Both the position numbers and the translations under genes were made by a program. The notes under the pieces are model-generated. The model saw only the letters and a list, made by a program, of their open reading frames with translations. It searched no databases and had not been told where the DNA came from. Shown here piece by piece: positions 44,201 to 54,830 of a stretch of 64,000 bases of DNA. Positions within the stretch are counted from its first letter, which is position 1. Each line of letters starts with the position of its first letter. Origin of the DNA: Bolinopsis microptera (Eukaryota > Ctenophora > Tentaculata > Lobata > Bolinopsidae); the NCBI RefSeq assembly GCF_026151205.1, contig NC_087083.1, forward strand, positions 9,979,460 to 10,043,459, read 5' to 3'.

Positions 44201-44976
44201 ATGACTCTAGGAAGTGTTAAAAGCCACCACGCATCTTTTCCTGCTGTGGCCGTTCTGCTAAAATCCCAATCTGGGTCGTCTCTGAAAAATGCAATATAAA
44301 CAACATTATATCTCTTCCTTACGTAACGATTTTACATTTTTTTTGTAACGGAGTTTTATATTAACAGGAAACGATGTAACAGAGTCAATATACTTTAATG
44401 TCGCCATGGGGTGGCAAGTGAGCAAGTCCCCATACATCGTGGTCCGATAGTTTCACTGCGTCATAATATATTCAAATTATAAGGACATGTAGTAGAAATG
44501 AAGTCAGTAAATGACATCGAAACTTATTTCGATTATTCTCTGATATTTAAAATGGTTAATTCAACGACCGTTCGAATACTGGAAACTGTTTACCGTCCAT
44601 TTGAGATTCCATCAATAGCTTTCGAAGCTGTTAAATTGAACTGGTCAAAGGTATTGATTTGCTCAGCTGTACCTTCACGAGCAAAGTTCCTCAGATCTAT
44701 AAGCAGAAATGTTTATTGTTTTTTTTCTTTCAATTTACAGTTCAAATTCCTGTTAGATAGATCCGTATTGTGAGGACGTATTATTTTATTATTTTTCAAT
44801 CTTAAACCCTCAATAATTGTATCACATTAGCATTTAATTGTATTTAATTGTATCACCTTAGCATATAGTTTAACTGATATGTTAATCTGTTAATTTAAAC
44901 TGTACTATTTGCAACCAATCTCACCTGTTGCTATAACAAAGGGTATCCGCAATGTCAATAGTAGGAAAGGGACCAT
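41262..44976 (-). CDS. Secreted fucolectin-PAN/Apple-Sushi protein; 3' end unresolved
   Basis: Six exons in phase: 44925-44976 (ATG and signal peptide MVPFLLLTLRIPFVIA), 44594-44696, 44182-44281, 42911-43148, 41939-42172 and 41420-41611. Exons 2-4 encode one F-type lectin (fucolectin) fold: NFAREGTAEQI, SKAIDGISNGRDDPDW, DAWWLLTLPRVIVIREI, NPKFAHKIHGVTVWVG and ending LAEVQVYRD. Exon 5 is a Cys-containing PAN/Apple-like module (CPVGYSEEVGH, REECAKECDALPLCLSFEH). Exon 6 is a Sushi/CCP module (VTCSEPIIENS, CKADHFVMGGDKTVKCTWTG, WSPQLRCVAI). The PAN-like and Sushi exons are symmetric 1-1, fitting exon shuffling. After exon 6 either the donor at 41419 joins an exon not found, or the frame reads through to a stop at 41262, with an AATAAA complement near 41105. 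Likely role: secreted recognition of fucosylated glycans. The span start is the read-through stop. Confidence 0.85.
41636..41672. repeat. atcacatgat short repeat
   Basis: Four units just upstream (minus sense) of the Sushi exon's acceptor. Confidence 0.85.
43241..44071 (+). mobile_element. hAT DNA transposon, internally shortened (831 bp)
   Basis: Inverted ends tagaggcgtgagc / gctcacggctcta (one mismatch in 13), exactly flanked by the 8-bp duplication acatgaag (43233-43240 and 44072-44079). Subterminal regions hold several copies of tagccggct and agccagccgattg in both orientations. It lies in the intron between exons 3 and 4 of the fucolectin gene and leaves both exons intact. Confidence 0.95.
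43406..43771 (+). CDS. hAT transposase fragment (C-terminal dimerisation domain)
   Basis: An open frame of 121 residues inside the 831-bp element. It contains LRFWKCRSDTLPLLSNLACA, SVPASAADVERTWSAAGLTV and RRSKISSDNLKAIMLINRNR, the conserved hAT dimerisation block. The RNase H-like catalytic core and the BED zinc finger of a complete transposase (usually over 600 residues) are absent. The fragment therefore cannot catalyse transposition; it may be translated or simply be a relic of internal deletion. Confidence 0.9.
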   Translation: MIDFRDKFHKFQNRQTDRLKDEIKVYEALQCPKNFLSKMDTLRFWKCRSDTLPLLSNLACAIFSVPASAADVERTWSAAGLTVNKRRSKISSDNLKAIMLINRNRDLLLSFISKLEIDSDQ

Positions 44977-45536
44977 TTTTCAGCGACCGTTCATTCCTTT
45001 GTTGACTAACAAATATACTGGTTAAACTTTAGTTTTTAATTGGCAGAAACTAAAGAATAGCAACTTTGTCGGAAAATAAAAACCCAGACTTGATAGCTTG
45101 ATTAAGTTTTCATGCCAAAACGTGGAATCAGATAGTAATAACAGAGAACATAAAAATATAGAATAAAATTTATAATTATGATCCAAAACACGAATGACAA
45201 AGTTCTGACCGTGAAAATATGTACATTAATTCTTTCTTAACAATAAAACATAATGCAATTTATTGCATTAATAAACTCTGCATTTGGGTATAACCCATCT
45301 AGGTTAGTTTCTGAAACCTCTTTCAAAAGATTAAAACTACACTGAAAACTCTGGATATCATTTCGAAAAGCAGATTTTTTCACATTATACGTTAGTTATA
45401 GTATAACTTGTCTCTTTAATTTAAGAGCTTAAGTACAAATAACTTAAGTAAAGTAACTTCGTTCAAGATAATGTGTTAATAATTCGTACATTTCTGGAAT
45501 TAGCTGGCAGTTTGTACTTTGAATAGCGACCATATG
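44977..45536. other. Upstream region of the fucolectin gene
   Basis: AT-rich DNA upstream of the minus-strand ATG at 44976. No further exon or clear TATA box assigned. Confidence 0.45.
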
Positions 45537-45825
45537 CAGTGGCGTAACGTTGCCTGTTGGCGCCCCCCTGCCGAAAAGGCGCCCCCCTGTTGGCGCCCCC
45601 TCCCCTTTTGGTGCCCCTCCCTAAAATTGAACAAATTAGGTGATTTTAGAGGATACCCCGGTAAAAATCTCTAAAAAAGTGTGTATCTAGAGCAAAACGC
45701 GCAGTTTTGCTAGTACTTTAGTTAAGTTTTCGAAATTGTCCCACATTCAAACGACGATTTGGCGCCCCCCTAAGACGGCGCCCCCCTGCACAGCGGGGTC
45801 AGCGGGGCCCTTCGTTACGCCACTG
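45537..45825. mobile_element. hAT-type MITE with GC-rich interior (289 bp)
   Basis: Ends cagtggcgtaacg and cgttacgccactg are perfect inverted repeats of 13 bases. The 8-bp duplication accatatg flanks both sides (45529-45536, 45826-45833). The interior is rich in ggcgcccccct units, which occur five times. Confidence 0.93.
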
Positions 45826-45902
45826 ACCATATGTCAGCCGTCAAACACTGGCAGCAAATATTTCAAAATAGCTGTAGAATAACACTTACTAATGCTATAT
45901 AC

Positions 45903-46663
45903 TTATAAACCCCTCCGGGATAGAACAAGATTCTGATAATCCCGGCTCCCGCTAAATAGATTCTGATAATCCCGGCTCCCGCTGTTAGTTTTTTCCCGCT
46001 GAATAAATAACCCCGGCACAGCTTTTATAATCCCGCCCCGCTAATTTGGCTCAACAAGATTTGTTTTGTTTTGATATTCCATGAGAATTTCAACCGCGTA
46101 CTGTCACGTGTTTTGATGACGTGTATCACGTGACTAACTACTACGACGCGCATTGGTAAAAAATGTCACGTGACCTATGGCTTAACGTAAGAACTATAAA
46201 TACACTCGATCTACGTATCGGTCTAATTGCAGGCGCTGGCAAAACTCCAGCACACTACATTACTTAAACTCTTACATTAATTGGACCAGTTCCAAAACTT
46301 GTCTCGACGGTTACATTTGATTTTGTCCGGTTCGGTTAATTTTGTCGAGTTTGATATAAGCCATGTATTATAGTCGTCTACTTTGATGAACTTCATGACA
46401 CGATTAGATATCATTATTAGCTTTTATCGCTTGCCAGGCTTAACTCGACGCCGGCCCTTATCGATATTCATATTCATTCAACGTTCTGACTGAGGAATAG
46501 TGTTTAGATATAACGCCAATTTCAAAAGTCATAGTACCTTAGTTGTATTTATTTGGAAGTCCCCAATTCCATTTCATATTTTCCATAATGATCTCATATA
46601 GCTAGAATTAAGAGTAAAATGTCAAATTTGTTGGTCCTAGCACTAACCCGGAGGGGTTTATAA
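45903..46663. mobile_element. Inverted-repeat element with promoter-like interior (761 bp)
   Basis: A 17-base perfect inverted repeat, ttataaacccctccggg / cccggaggggtttataa, at 45903-45919 and 46647-46663. Inside, gattctgataatcccggctc is repeated. A perfect GTCACGTGAC lies at 46165-46174 and TATAAATA at 46195-46202. No open frame of note. Confidence 0.65.
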
Positions 46664-46843
46664 CACATAACACCGGCACGCTTAAGTTATATTAAAATAA
46701 CCCCTCGTGCTAAAGCACGTCGGGGTTATTTTCATAATAATCCCTCGTGCTTCGCACTCGAAATTATTATAAATTTTTCCCGCGCGTCGCGGGAAAAATT
46801 GAAATATAATCCCTGCGCATGCCGGGGTTATGTGTGTTATAAT
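46657..46843. mobile_element. Small foldback element with nested hairpins
   Basis: Outer arms ttataacacataacaccggc / gccggggttatgtgtgttataa. Inner hairpins: aacccctcgtgctaaagcac with gtcggggtt, and tttttcccgcgcgtcgcggg with aaaaa. It overlaps the right end of the 761-bp element by a few bases. Confidence 0.65.
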
Positions 46844-47673
46844 AGGCCAGCTTTCAGAATAAGCAGCCGTGTTCTACTGCACCCAAGAGCATGTTATGAG
46901 TTAATACTAATTGGAATTTCCTGGTCCCCATAAGTTATTGAGAACTAATGTTATTGAAAACTTAATACGTTATTCAAGTTATTTTCAATAACCAGTGAGA
47001 GTAGACAGGAAACTTGAACGTGCAAGTGGTGGCCACGGCCATTAGCACGTGTATACTGTAATTGCGCAAACTGTGTCCTGTTCCAATGCGAATAGAGCTT
47101 TAATCCAAAATATTTCGAGATAGCAGTTGACCAACAAACTAGGACCAGTGACCAAACTTTTGAGGGGGTCCCGGACCCCAACCGCCAAACGGTACCCGCG
47201 GGGCAGCCACGCCCATATTTGGTCCAAATTAGGCCCAATTTAGCCAAATACCCTGAACATGCCCAAAACCCAATATTACTTTATAGTTGCTGAACAGAGA
47301 ATATTGTGAAGCAGGTGAGTTAGGTTTTAGCTGACATCTAATTATAGACCTCATTATAGATATGGAGCCTATCACACAAAATATGGAGTCAAATCTATTG
47401 TCCTGTTAAAATAATGTTTTTAAAAGTATTTTTAACAAGATTTTTCAAGTTTATTGTTTAAGTATGAAGCTTATTCTAACTTGACTTGCCAGTGATTTAG
47501 TCTTATGGAGGCGGTTATCTGGGGTAGATTGGACTTAGCTCCGACATAGTAGTAGTCTAGTCAAATAAGGATTCGTGTTGACGTCATGGTGTCAAAAAAC
47601 CCCAAAAAACAAATACTTAAAATAGCTACATATGAGTGACTGATAAGTGACAAGCTAAGTGGCTAACTAAGAG
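46844..47673. other. Gene-free DNA
   Basis: Two overlapping minus-strand open frames (46951-47247) show no family signature, and the DNA around 47040-47240 looks like old repeat. Nothing else is supported. Confidence 0.4.
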
Positions 47674-47892
47674 AAGAAACCCCGAGAAGGAACCCCGAGA
47701 AGGAACCCCGAGAAGGAACCCCGAGAAGGAACCCCGAGAAGGAACCCCGAGAAGGAACCCCGAGAAGGAACTCCAAGAAGTAACCCCGAGAAGGAACCCC
47801 GAAAAGGAACCCCAGGAAGTAACCCCGAGAAGGAATCCCGAGAAGGAACCCCGAGAAGGAATCCCGAGAAGGAACCCCGAGAAGGAACCCCA
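47674..47892. repeat. 13-bp satellite aaccccgagaagg
   Basis: About sixteen units with few variants. The minus strand stays open (GVPSRGSFSGFLL-type frame) as a by-product. Confidence 0.95.
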
Positions 47893-48447
47893 TCATCTCC
47901 TGATTTTATAACCTTCGCTTTTTACTTATTATGATCATTCTGGTATCAATGTTTGTCGTATTGCTTACAAACTGTATTTTCTCTACGCTGCTTATCAACA
48001 CTTAACATTTTTATATTCTCGGCGGATTTCCAAATACCCATCGAAAAAACCCCGATTGTTTCACTGAACAGCAAATAATTTTGAAAGTAAGGACATGGAT
48101 CATTTATCTTTAAATTGATGATTTCTCAGCCAAGACGAAAAATACTCTTTAAGAATAATTACTTCACGCCAGTTCAGACGATAACATTACTTACGACAAG
48201 TATGCTAGACCTCTAATAATAGATGTGGTATTCTGGGTCTATAAGTACTGGGGAGTAGTTGTGATTCCTGAACCTGTTCGAAGTGTCAGGCGAACTGTTT
48301 CCGGTAGTTTACCGGCCTCTATAAATAGTAAGTTGGGAAACTTTAGAAGTATTTCGTGGCTCGGCGCGCGCCCTACAGGTCGTGAAGCCGTTAAAAAACT
48401 TTTTTAAACGCTTGTGATACGCTGGTATTTAAAATTATATTGTGCAA

Positions 48448-48515
48448 TCGTTTTGGATGTTATGTTGAATGTTATGTTGGATGTTATGTTGGATGTTAGG
48501 TTTTGATGTTTTGCT
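48448..48515. repeat. atgttatgttgg 12-bp repeat
   Basis: Four to five units. Confidence 0.85.
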
Positions 48516-48644
48516 TGTTCTGGGCTTCAACAAATATATAAATCATTTTTTATTGCATCAACTGTTATAAAACACAATCATAACCTCATCTAAAAGCTCA
48601 CTTATTAGGCTTTTTCTTTCGAAGACATAGATTGCTTTGCTACT

Positions 48645-48875
48645 AGACGAAGTTCAATAACAATCCACTAGAAGTTCTACTTCTGTCTCGAAAAATTGTA
48701 CGTTTGCGAACTGTAAAAAAAGATTTCGTAGCTGAGGATTGATGTGAACTCTCCAAACACACAAACAAACAAGACGAAGTTCGATAATAATCCACTAGAA
48801 GTAGAAGTTCTACTTCTGTCTAGAAAGATAAAGGTTGTTAAAACAACAAGATTTCGTAGCTGAGGATTGATGCCA
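48645..48875. repeat. Direct duplication of about 110-125 bp
   Basis: Both copies run from agacgaagttc(a/g)ataa through aatccactagaag and ttctacttctgtct to agatttcgtagctgaggatt-gatg. Confidence 0.9.
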
Positions 48876-49002
48876 TATATATCGGTTAAAAGATCAGTTA
48901 CTAGGTTACATTTAATATACACGTGGATATTAGGAGTAATAATTACACTTTATTTCATGGTCACATCATGCATATTTCAGATTTTACCCAATAACGTTTT
49001 AA

Positions 49003-49530
49003 TAAAGCCATAATTACAACATCATAATTACAACATCATAATTACAACATCATAATTTAATAATTCTCCTCTCCACTTTCTTCTCGTTACTTCTCCAGTT
49101 CGAACTTGATTGTTAAACTTTAAAAACTGGCATGTAAGTCATTTAGACACGCCCTCCACAGTAATGAATGGTCTGAATTCAGATCACGTGTTGATTTACC
49201 ACGTTTACCACCTCGTATATATAATTATAATTATGAAGTTGGATCATGTGGGTTTTTTCAACATTTTCCGATCGCATGTTAAGTTGTTAAACTGCACTTT
49301 AGCAGTTACAGTAGACACGCACTTGGCAATAATTAATGGCGTGATTCTACAAAGATTATAGTTATCACGTTATCGTTGTTAAGACTTTTGCCACCAAGTA
49401 TATATAAAGAATTTGTCATTTATTGAACGTCATATTATATTAGTCATATATTAGTCATTTATTTGTCATTTATTTATCGTTTATTTTTCATTTAATTGTC
49501 ATTTAATTGCCATTTATTTGTCATATTTAT
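49003..49530. repeat. Short AT-rich repeats
   Basis: Four copies of ataattacaacatc at 49009-49055 and a run of catttatttgt-type units at 49435-49530. A diverged repeat of attaatggcgtgattct occurs at 49331 and 49530. Confidence 0.75.
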
Positions 49531-49854
49531 TGAATGGTGTGATTCTGTGCAGATAATTATTATCCCGTTGTTAAGACAAGTACAACTTCTTCTCGCAAGC
49601 AGAATCGTCCAACTATAACTGTAACGTATTACTGTAACGTATTACAGCAGTATAGAGTTATATATAGTATATAGAGTTGTTATTGTGCGCACTGCATCTT
49701 GTTTATTAATTGAGATGTTGCGAGCGACGCTAGACGGTGTTGTAGATTACTTTTTCGTGTGTTTTTGTAGTTTGTTTTTGATAGTTTTATGTTAAAAGTG
49801 CTGTTTTTTATTGATTGAAGATTTAAAATTTTATGTAATTGGTAACTGTTGGTT

Positions 49855-50515
49855 GAGGCACTGTACTGGCCCTGTACTGGCCCTGTGCTGGCCCTGTGCT
49901 GGCCCTGTGCTGGCCCTGTGCTGGCCCTGTGCTGGCCCTGTACTGGCCCTGTACTGGCCCTGTGCTGGCCCTGTGTTGGCCCTGTGCTGGCCCTGTGCTG
50001 GCCCTGTACTGGCCCTGTACTGGCCCTGTGCTGGCCCTGTACTGGCCCTGGACTGGCCCTGTGCTGGCCCTGTACTGGCCCTGTACTGGCCCTGTGCTGG
50101 CCCTGTACTGGCCCTGTACTGGCCCTGTACTGGCCCTGTGCTGGTCCTGTACTGGCCCTGTACTGGCCCTGTGCTGGCCCTGTACTGGCCCTGTACTGGC
50201 CCTGTACTGGCCCTGTGGCCTGTACTGGCCCTGTACTGGCCCTGTACTGGCCCTGTATTGGCCCTGTACTGGCCCTGTGGCCTGTACTGGCCCTGTGGCC
50301 TGTACTGGCCCTGTGGCCTGTACTGGCCCTGTGGCCTGTACTGGCCCTGTACTGGCCCTATACTGGCCCTGTGGCCTGTACTGGCCCTGTACTGGCCCTG
50401 TACTGGCCCTGTACTGGCCTGTACTGGCCCTGTACTGGCCCTGTGGCCTGTACTGGCCCTGTACTGACCCTGTACTGGCCCTGTGCTGGCCCTGTACTGG
50501 CCCTGTACTGGCTGA
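49855..50515. repeat. 12-bp satellite ccctgtactggc, about 54 units
   Basis: The unit alternates between ccctgtactggc and ccctgtgctggc, with some gcctgtactggccctgtg irregularities in the second half. All three plus-strand frames are open over most of the array (YWPC, TGPV, LAL peptides) because the unit has no stop in any frame. Not a gene. Confidence 0.95.
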
Positions 50516-52127
50516 ACTGTTTCATTTCGGTCGTTTGCTGCTTTTTTCCAGAAGACAGGAGCAATAACTGAAAGTAGTTACGAGGTACGAGTTATGAGTT
50601 ACCAGGCTGCAATGCTGAAATTAACTTGTTAGTAAATTCGACTGTACTCATCACTGTAAATTAAGTTACCAACTCAGTAAAAATTATAAAAAGATGAAAG
50701 GGATGTAAAAAGTAAAGCCAGGAGCTGTTATTGACGTTGAGAGAGGCGGTGAAAAATTCAAATTGATAAATTTCATAGAAATAAAACTTTTCACTTCTTG
50801 GTAGTGACTTCTCACCGATGAAAGACTTGCGACGGTTGTCTTACTCTTATTTTCTTAGTACTTTAGTAATGAAAAAAAGGAGAGAAAAATGTATCTGCTA
50901 TTTATAGTTCAAAGCATTTTATTAATTAGTTGCCACATAATAATTTTTACCCATAGCTGCGGGGTACTGTACAAAAATGTCGGTCTAAATAGTTTACCTT
51001 TTTCTGATTCTATAAATAAACTTGTCAAATTAGGGCTTATCGAAAGTATCAAAAGTTGAAGCAACGCCGGCTGGCGATGATTTTCACTCCCACAGAACTT
51101 AACCCCACCTGCCAATACCCTGAACTTTACCTTTGACATTCTCCAGATACCCTGTTGACATATATATTGGTTCTAATTCAGTGCAAGATTTTCCAGTTAT
51201 CTGTATCTAGTTCTACGTTGTTACAGACGGAGTTAAGAAACGTCCGAATCAGTCAGAAACAGCCGAAATCGAACTGGAATATCGGATGTTTCCCAGACTG
51301 AATTACGAGCAAGGCTAGTCTGATTTGTGTTATTTAACCTGACAGATGAATCAGTTGAAGCTTCGCCTTCCTGCCTTTCTAGCAACATCTTGTATCAAGG
51401 CTAGCCGGATCAGGGGAGATAAGCTGTAAACATTTTTTTCAATATTTTAATCTTTCGTTCCATGAACTAAAAGATTAAGCCATATTGCAATTGTTATCAT
51501 CTTCAGTATCTACTTATTCAAAGTTAAAACCGTTTGAAGCCGTGTAGCCAGTTGGAGTCACCTAAACATTTTATTTCATATCCGTCCTATGTTATTTCCA
51601 ATAGGAGGTTAAACTTCATGTTATATTTCAAAAACTCATGATACAATAACCAATATATCTAGTCAGCAGTTCCCTTTGGTCTCATCAAAGGTTTTCTCCG
51701 TTTATCATAACCGACAAGGGAGGTGTATTCGCACTTGGTACTTACTAATACTACTTAACGTAGTAAATCGTTCCTTACTTAATTGTCGGCCTGTAAAAAG
51801 AGTTCCTCAGATTATAGCGATTTATCGTTTTATCGTTTTATATACCACCTTTTTTTCTATTATATTTATATCAGAAATTGAGATAGCACCAGGAATATAC
51901 TCCTTTCTGAGTTATGAGTTTATTGATTACCAGATCCTATTTCCTTAGAATCGATCTGGATTGTAGAATTAATCTGTAATTTGATATTTCAATGAAGTTA
52001 ATTGACAGTTTCGTTTGATCAGATAACATTGATATCAAGGATTAATGATTGGGCCTCACTTTCTGAGGTGTTCATTTGCATCCAGAATTCTGAATTAGTC
52101 TTCATCTTGTGCAGTGAAAGCCCGATT
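50516..52127. other. Gene-free DNA
   Basis: No exon or element recognised on either strand. Confidence 0.4.
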
Positions 52128-52285
52128 TATCGCAGTTTGCGGTAAATCGGGACGCAGTAAATCGGTGTATGTGGTAAATCTGTGTTTGTGGTAAATCAGT
52201 GTATGTGGTAAATCGGTGTATGTGGTAAATCGGTGTATGCAGCAAATCGGTGTTTGTGGTAAATCGCGACGCAGTAAATTGGGGT
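52128..52285. repeat. gtaaatcggtgtatgtg 17-bp repeat
   Basis: About eight imperfect units. Confidence 0.85.
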
Positions 52286-53800
52286 GTTACTGTATTACAA
52301 GCGTTGCGAGATGAGTTCAAGAACACCCCTAGCCTGTCAGAATAACTGCAGCATAATTTTTAGTCTATCCCTGTGCTGGCCCAACAATCAAAGAATCAAG
52401 TCTGTGACCTAATCAAGCTAACACTCTAATATTAATAAGAGTTTGCCAGGCTTTGGGAAGGACTCCTAGAACTAATCAAGATGAGACCCAGCTCCTTTTT
52501 TTATTTATATTTCAAAACAATCACAGTTTGTTCGTTTTGTTCGTTCTGTTTGTTTTGTTTTGATCAGTTTGTTCGTCGTTGAAAGTTGTAGTTTGTACAG
52601 TAATTACACCACACGAGATGGTAACTGCAACCACTTTATCTGCGCCCCATTATTATATACTGTAACTGTGTATCGTGTGATGTTTTAAACTTACCCATGA
52701 CTGTACACAACTGGCGCCAGGTATACCTTGTACACCAGTAAATTGACATAGAGAGACCTATATCAGAGTTTGAAACTTTGTTGTACTGTACAGGCTCCAG
52801 TTTTCTACCACATGAACTAAACTAATTGGCAACGACTAGAGTCCAGGGGTCGACCGAGTCCTCGGCCTCGGTCAAAATCGTCTATTCATGGTTGACCCTG
52901 CTAGAGACTAAGGACCTATATCCAAGTTGTACAATGTACACTGACCACACTCCTTGGGAGTTGTTACAGAACCCCAATGAGCAGCAGCTATCAACACAGG
53001 TACCAACAATGTGTCATACTGTTGAGTGCAGACACCCCGACAATACGGCTAACTGGCAGCACAGTGTCCACACTTTCTGCACACTGCACACTGCACAGGG
53101 TTCTGGGTTCTCTGTTCATAGCGCCACAATTTTGTAGGTTTATTGTTTAAAGTAACGTTTATTCTCGTATTTTTTCTCCGAATCTGCAGGATCGTATCAA
53201 AGTATTTGTTTGTTTCACACTTCAGACTTACCCCGACAATATTACTTACCAGGGGAACATGTAGTATAATGTCCGGGAACTTTCTCTAGTTTGTATCAGG
53301 TTAGGGTGTATTGTAAAGGTGTAAAATTTATAGGGTATAATGCATATTGTGCAGGGGTAGAGTTAGGGTTTATAATTATTGTATTGTTCAGAAAGTGCAT
53401 CATAAAAGCAGAGATTTGTAGGTTTGAGGTTGGTTGATTATAAACCCGGTTGCATTGTTTATTCTGATTGATCGGAGTATTGTTCTTTTAATTCGGGTTA
53501 ACTTTTAAACCAACGCTGATTTTTGTATGTGTCTTATTTTTCTCTAAATCTACAGGATGAGGATGTGCAATGAGGATGTGTAATGAGGATGTGCAATCGC
53601 TGATTAGATCGTTTTTTTGTGTGATAATTTTACTGTTTTGTCGCTTGCAAATTTATATTGTTACTAGTTCTGAGGAGTAAAACTAAAATATTAGTGAGGT
53701 TTTATCTGCATCCCATTAGCTCAAGACTCAGCCGCATATTTACATTCATAATCTTGCAAGTAAATATTATTCGGCATAGCATAATCAGGAGATTCTATTT
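52286..53800. other. Gene-free DNA
   Basis: One 103-residue plus-strand frame (52826-53137) has no recognisable motif, no clear splice partners and no conserved Cys or hydrophobic pattern. I do not call it a gene. Confidence 0.4.
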
Positions 53801-53807
53801 TGAGAAA

Positions 53808-53905
53808 GTAACACCATTGTAACACCATTGTAACACCATTGTAACACCATTGTAACACTATTGTAACACTATTGTAACACTATTGTAACACTATTGTAAC
53901 ACCAT
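53808..53905. repeat. taacaccattg 11-bp repeat
   Basis: Nine units, four with taacaccattg followed by four with taacactattg and one final taacaccattc. Confidence 0.95.
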
Positions 53906-54349
53906 TCTGCATTCTATTATATTCACCCTGGTCGGTAATAATTACATAGTTCAGTTCGTTTTCAATTTTTAATTTTAATTTTCAGTACGTTTTACCTAAC
54001 AATATCATTTTTTAGCTAGCAGAATGGTTTTCAGAGGGCATTAATGAAATTTACTATGAGCTGGTCCTAAGTCCAGACGCCATTTTATTCTTTGTAATTT
54101 TCAATAACCCTGTCTAGTCATTGACTACTGATAGGTAATTATTACGTAGGTAATTATTACATAGGTAATACCACTCGCACTATATTCAGTAGTCACCAGC
54201 TGTTGCGAGTCATCCTAATCAGCGTGAATGCCCGTCCTTTGGACGAGGTTACATTATAACGTGGTATGTGATAGTTGATGTAGTATGTTTTAAGGTTTTA
54301 GAACCTCATGGAACTTTAAACAACGAAGTAATAATTCAAAACCAACACT

Positions 54350-54830
54350 CATATATCTGATATCGGTTACTATTAGTATTCCTTGATATCGGTTACTATT
54401 AGTATTCCTACATATCGGGTACTATTAGTACCTATTCCTTGTGCATATCGGGTACTATTAGTATTCCTAGTACATATCGGGTACTATTAGTATTCCTAGT
54501 ACATATCGGTTACTATAATTAGTATTCCTTCATATCGGTTACTATTAGTATTCCTTCATATCGGTTACTATAATTAGTATTCCTTCATATCGGTTACTAT
54601 TAGTATTCCTTCATATCGGTTACTATAATTAGTATTCCTTCATATCGGTTACTATTAGTATTCCTTCATATCGGTTACTATAATTAGTATTCCTTCATAT
54701 CGGTTACTATAATTAGTATTCCTTCATATCGGTTACTATTAGTATTCCTTCATATCGGTTACTATAATTAGCATTCCTTCATTATATCGGTTACTATAAT
54801 TAGTATTCCTTCATATCGGTTACTTTTTGC
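54350..54830. repeat. 26-28-bp satellite catatcggttactattagta-ttcctt
   Basis: About eighteen units. Two length classes, tactattag and tactataattag, alternate, pointing to higher-order duplication. Confidence 0.95.

Noticed and set aside
46951-47247. Two overlapping minus-strand frames
   Set aside because: They overlap in different frames and carry no recognisable motif; likely repeat-derived.
52826-53137. A 103-residue plus-strand open frame
   Set aside because: No family signature, no splice partners, no promoter or poly(A) context.
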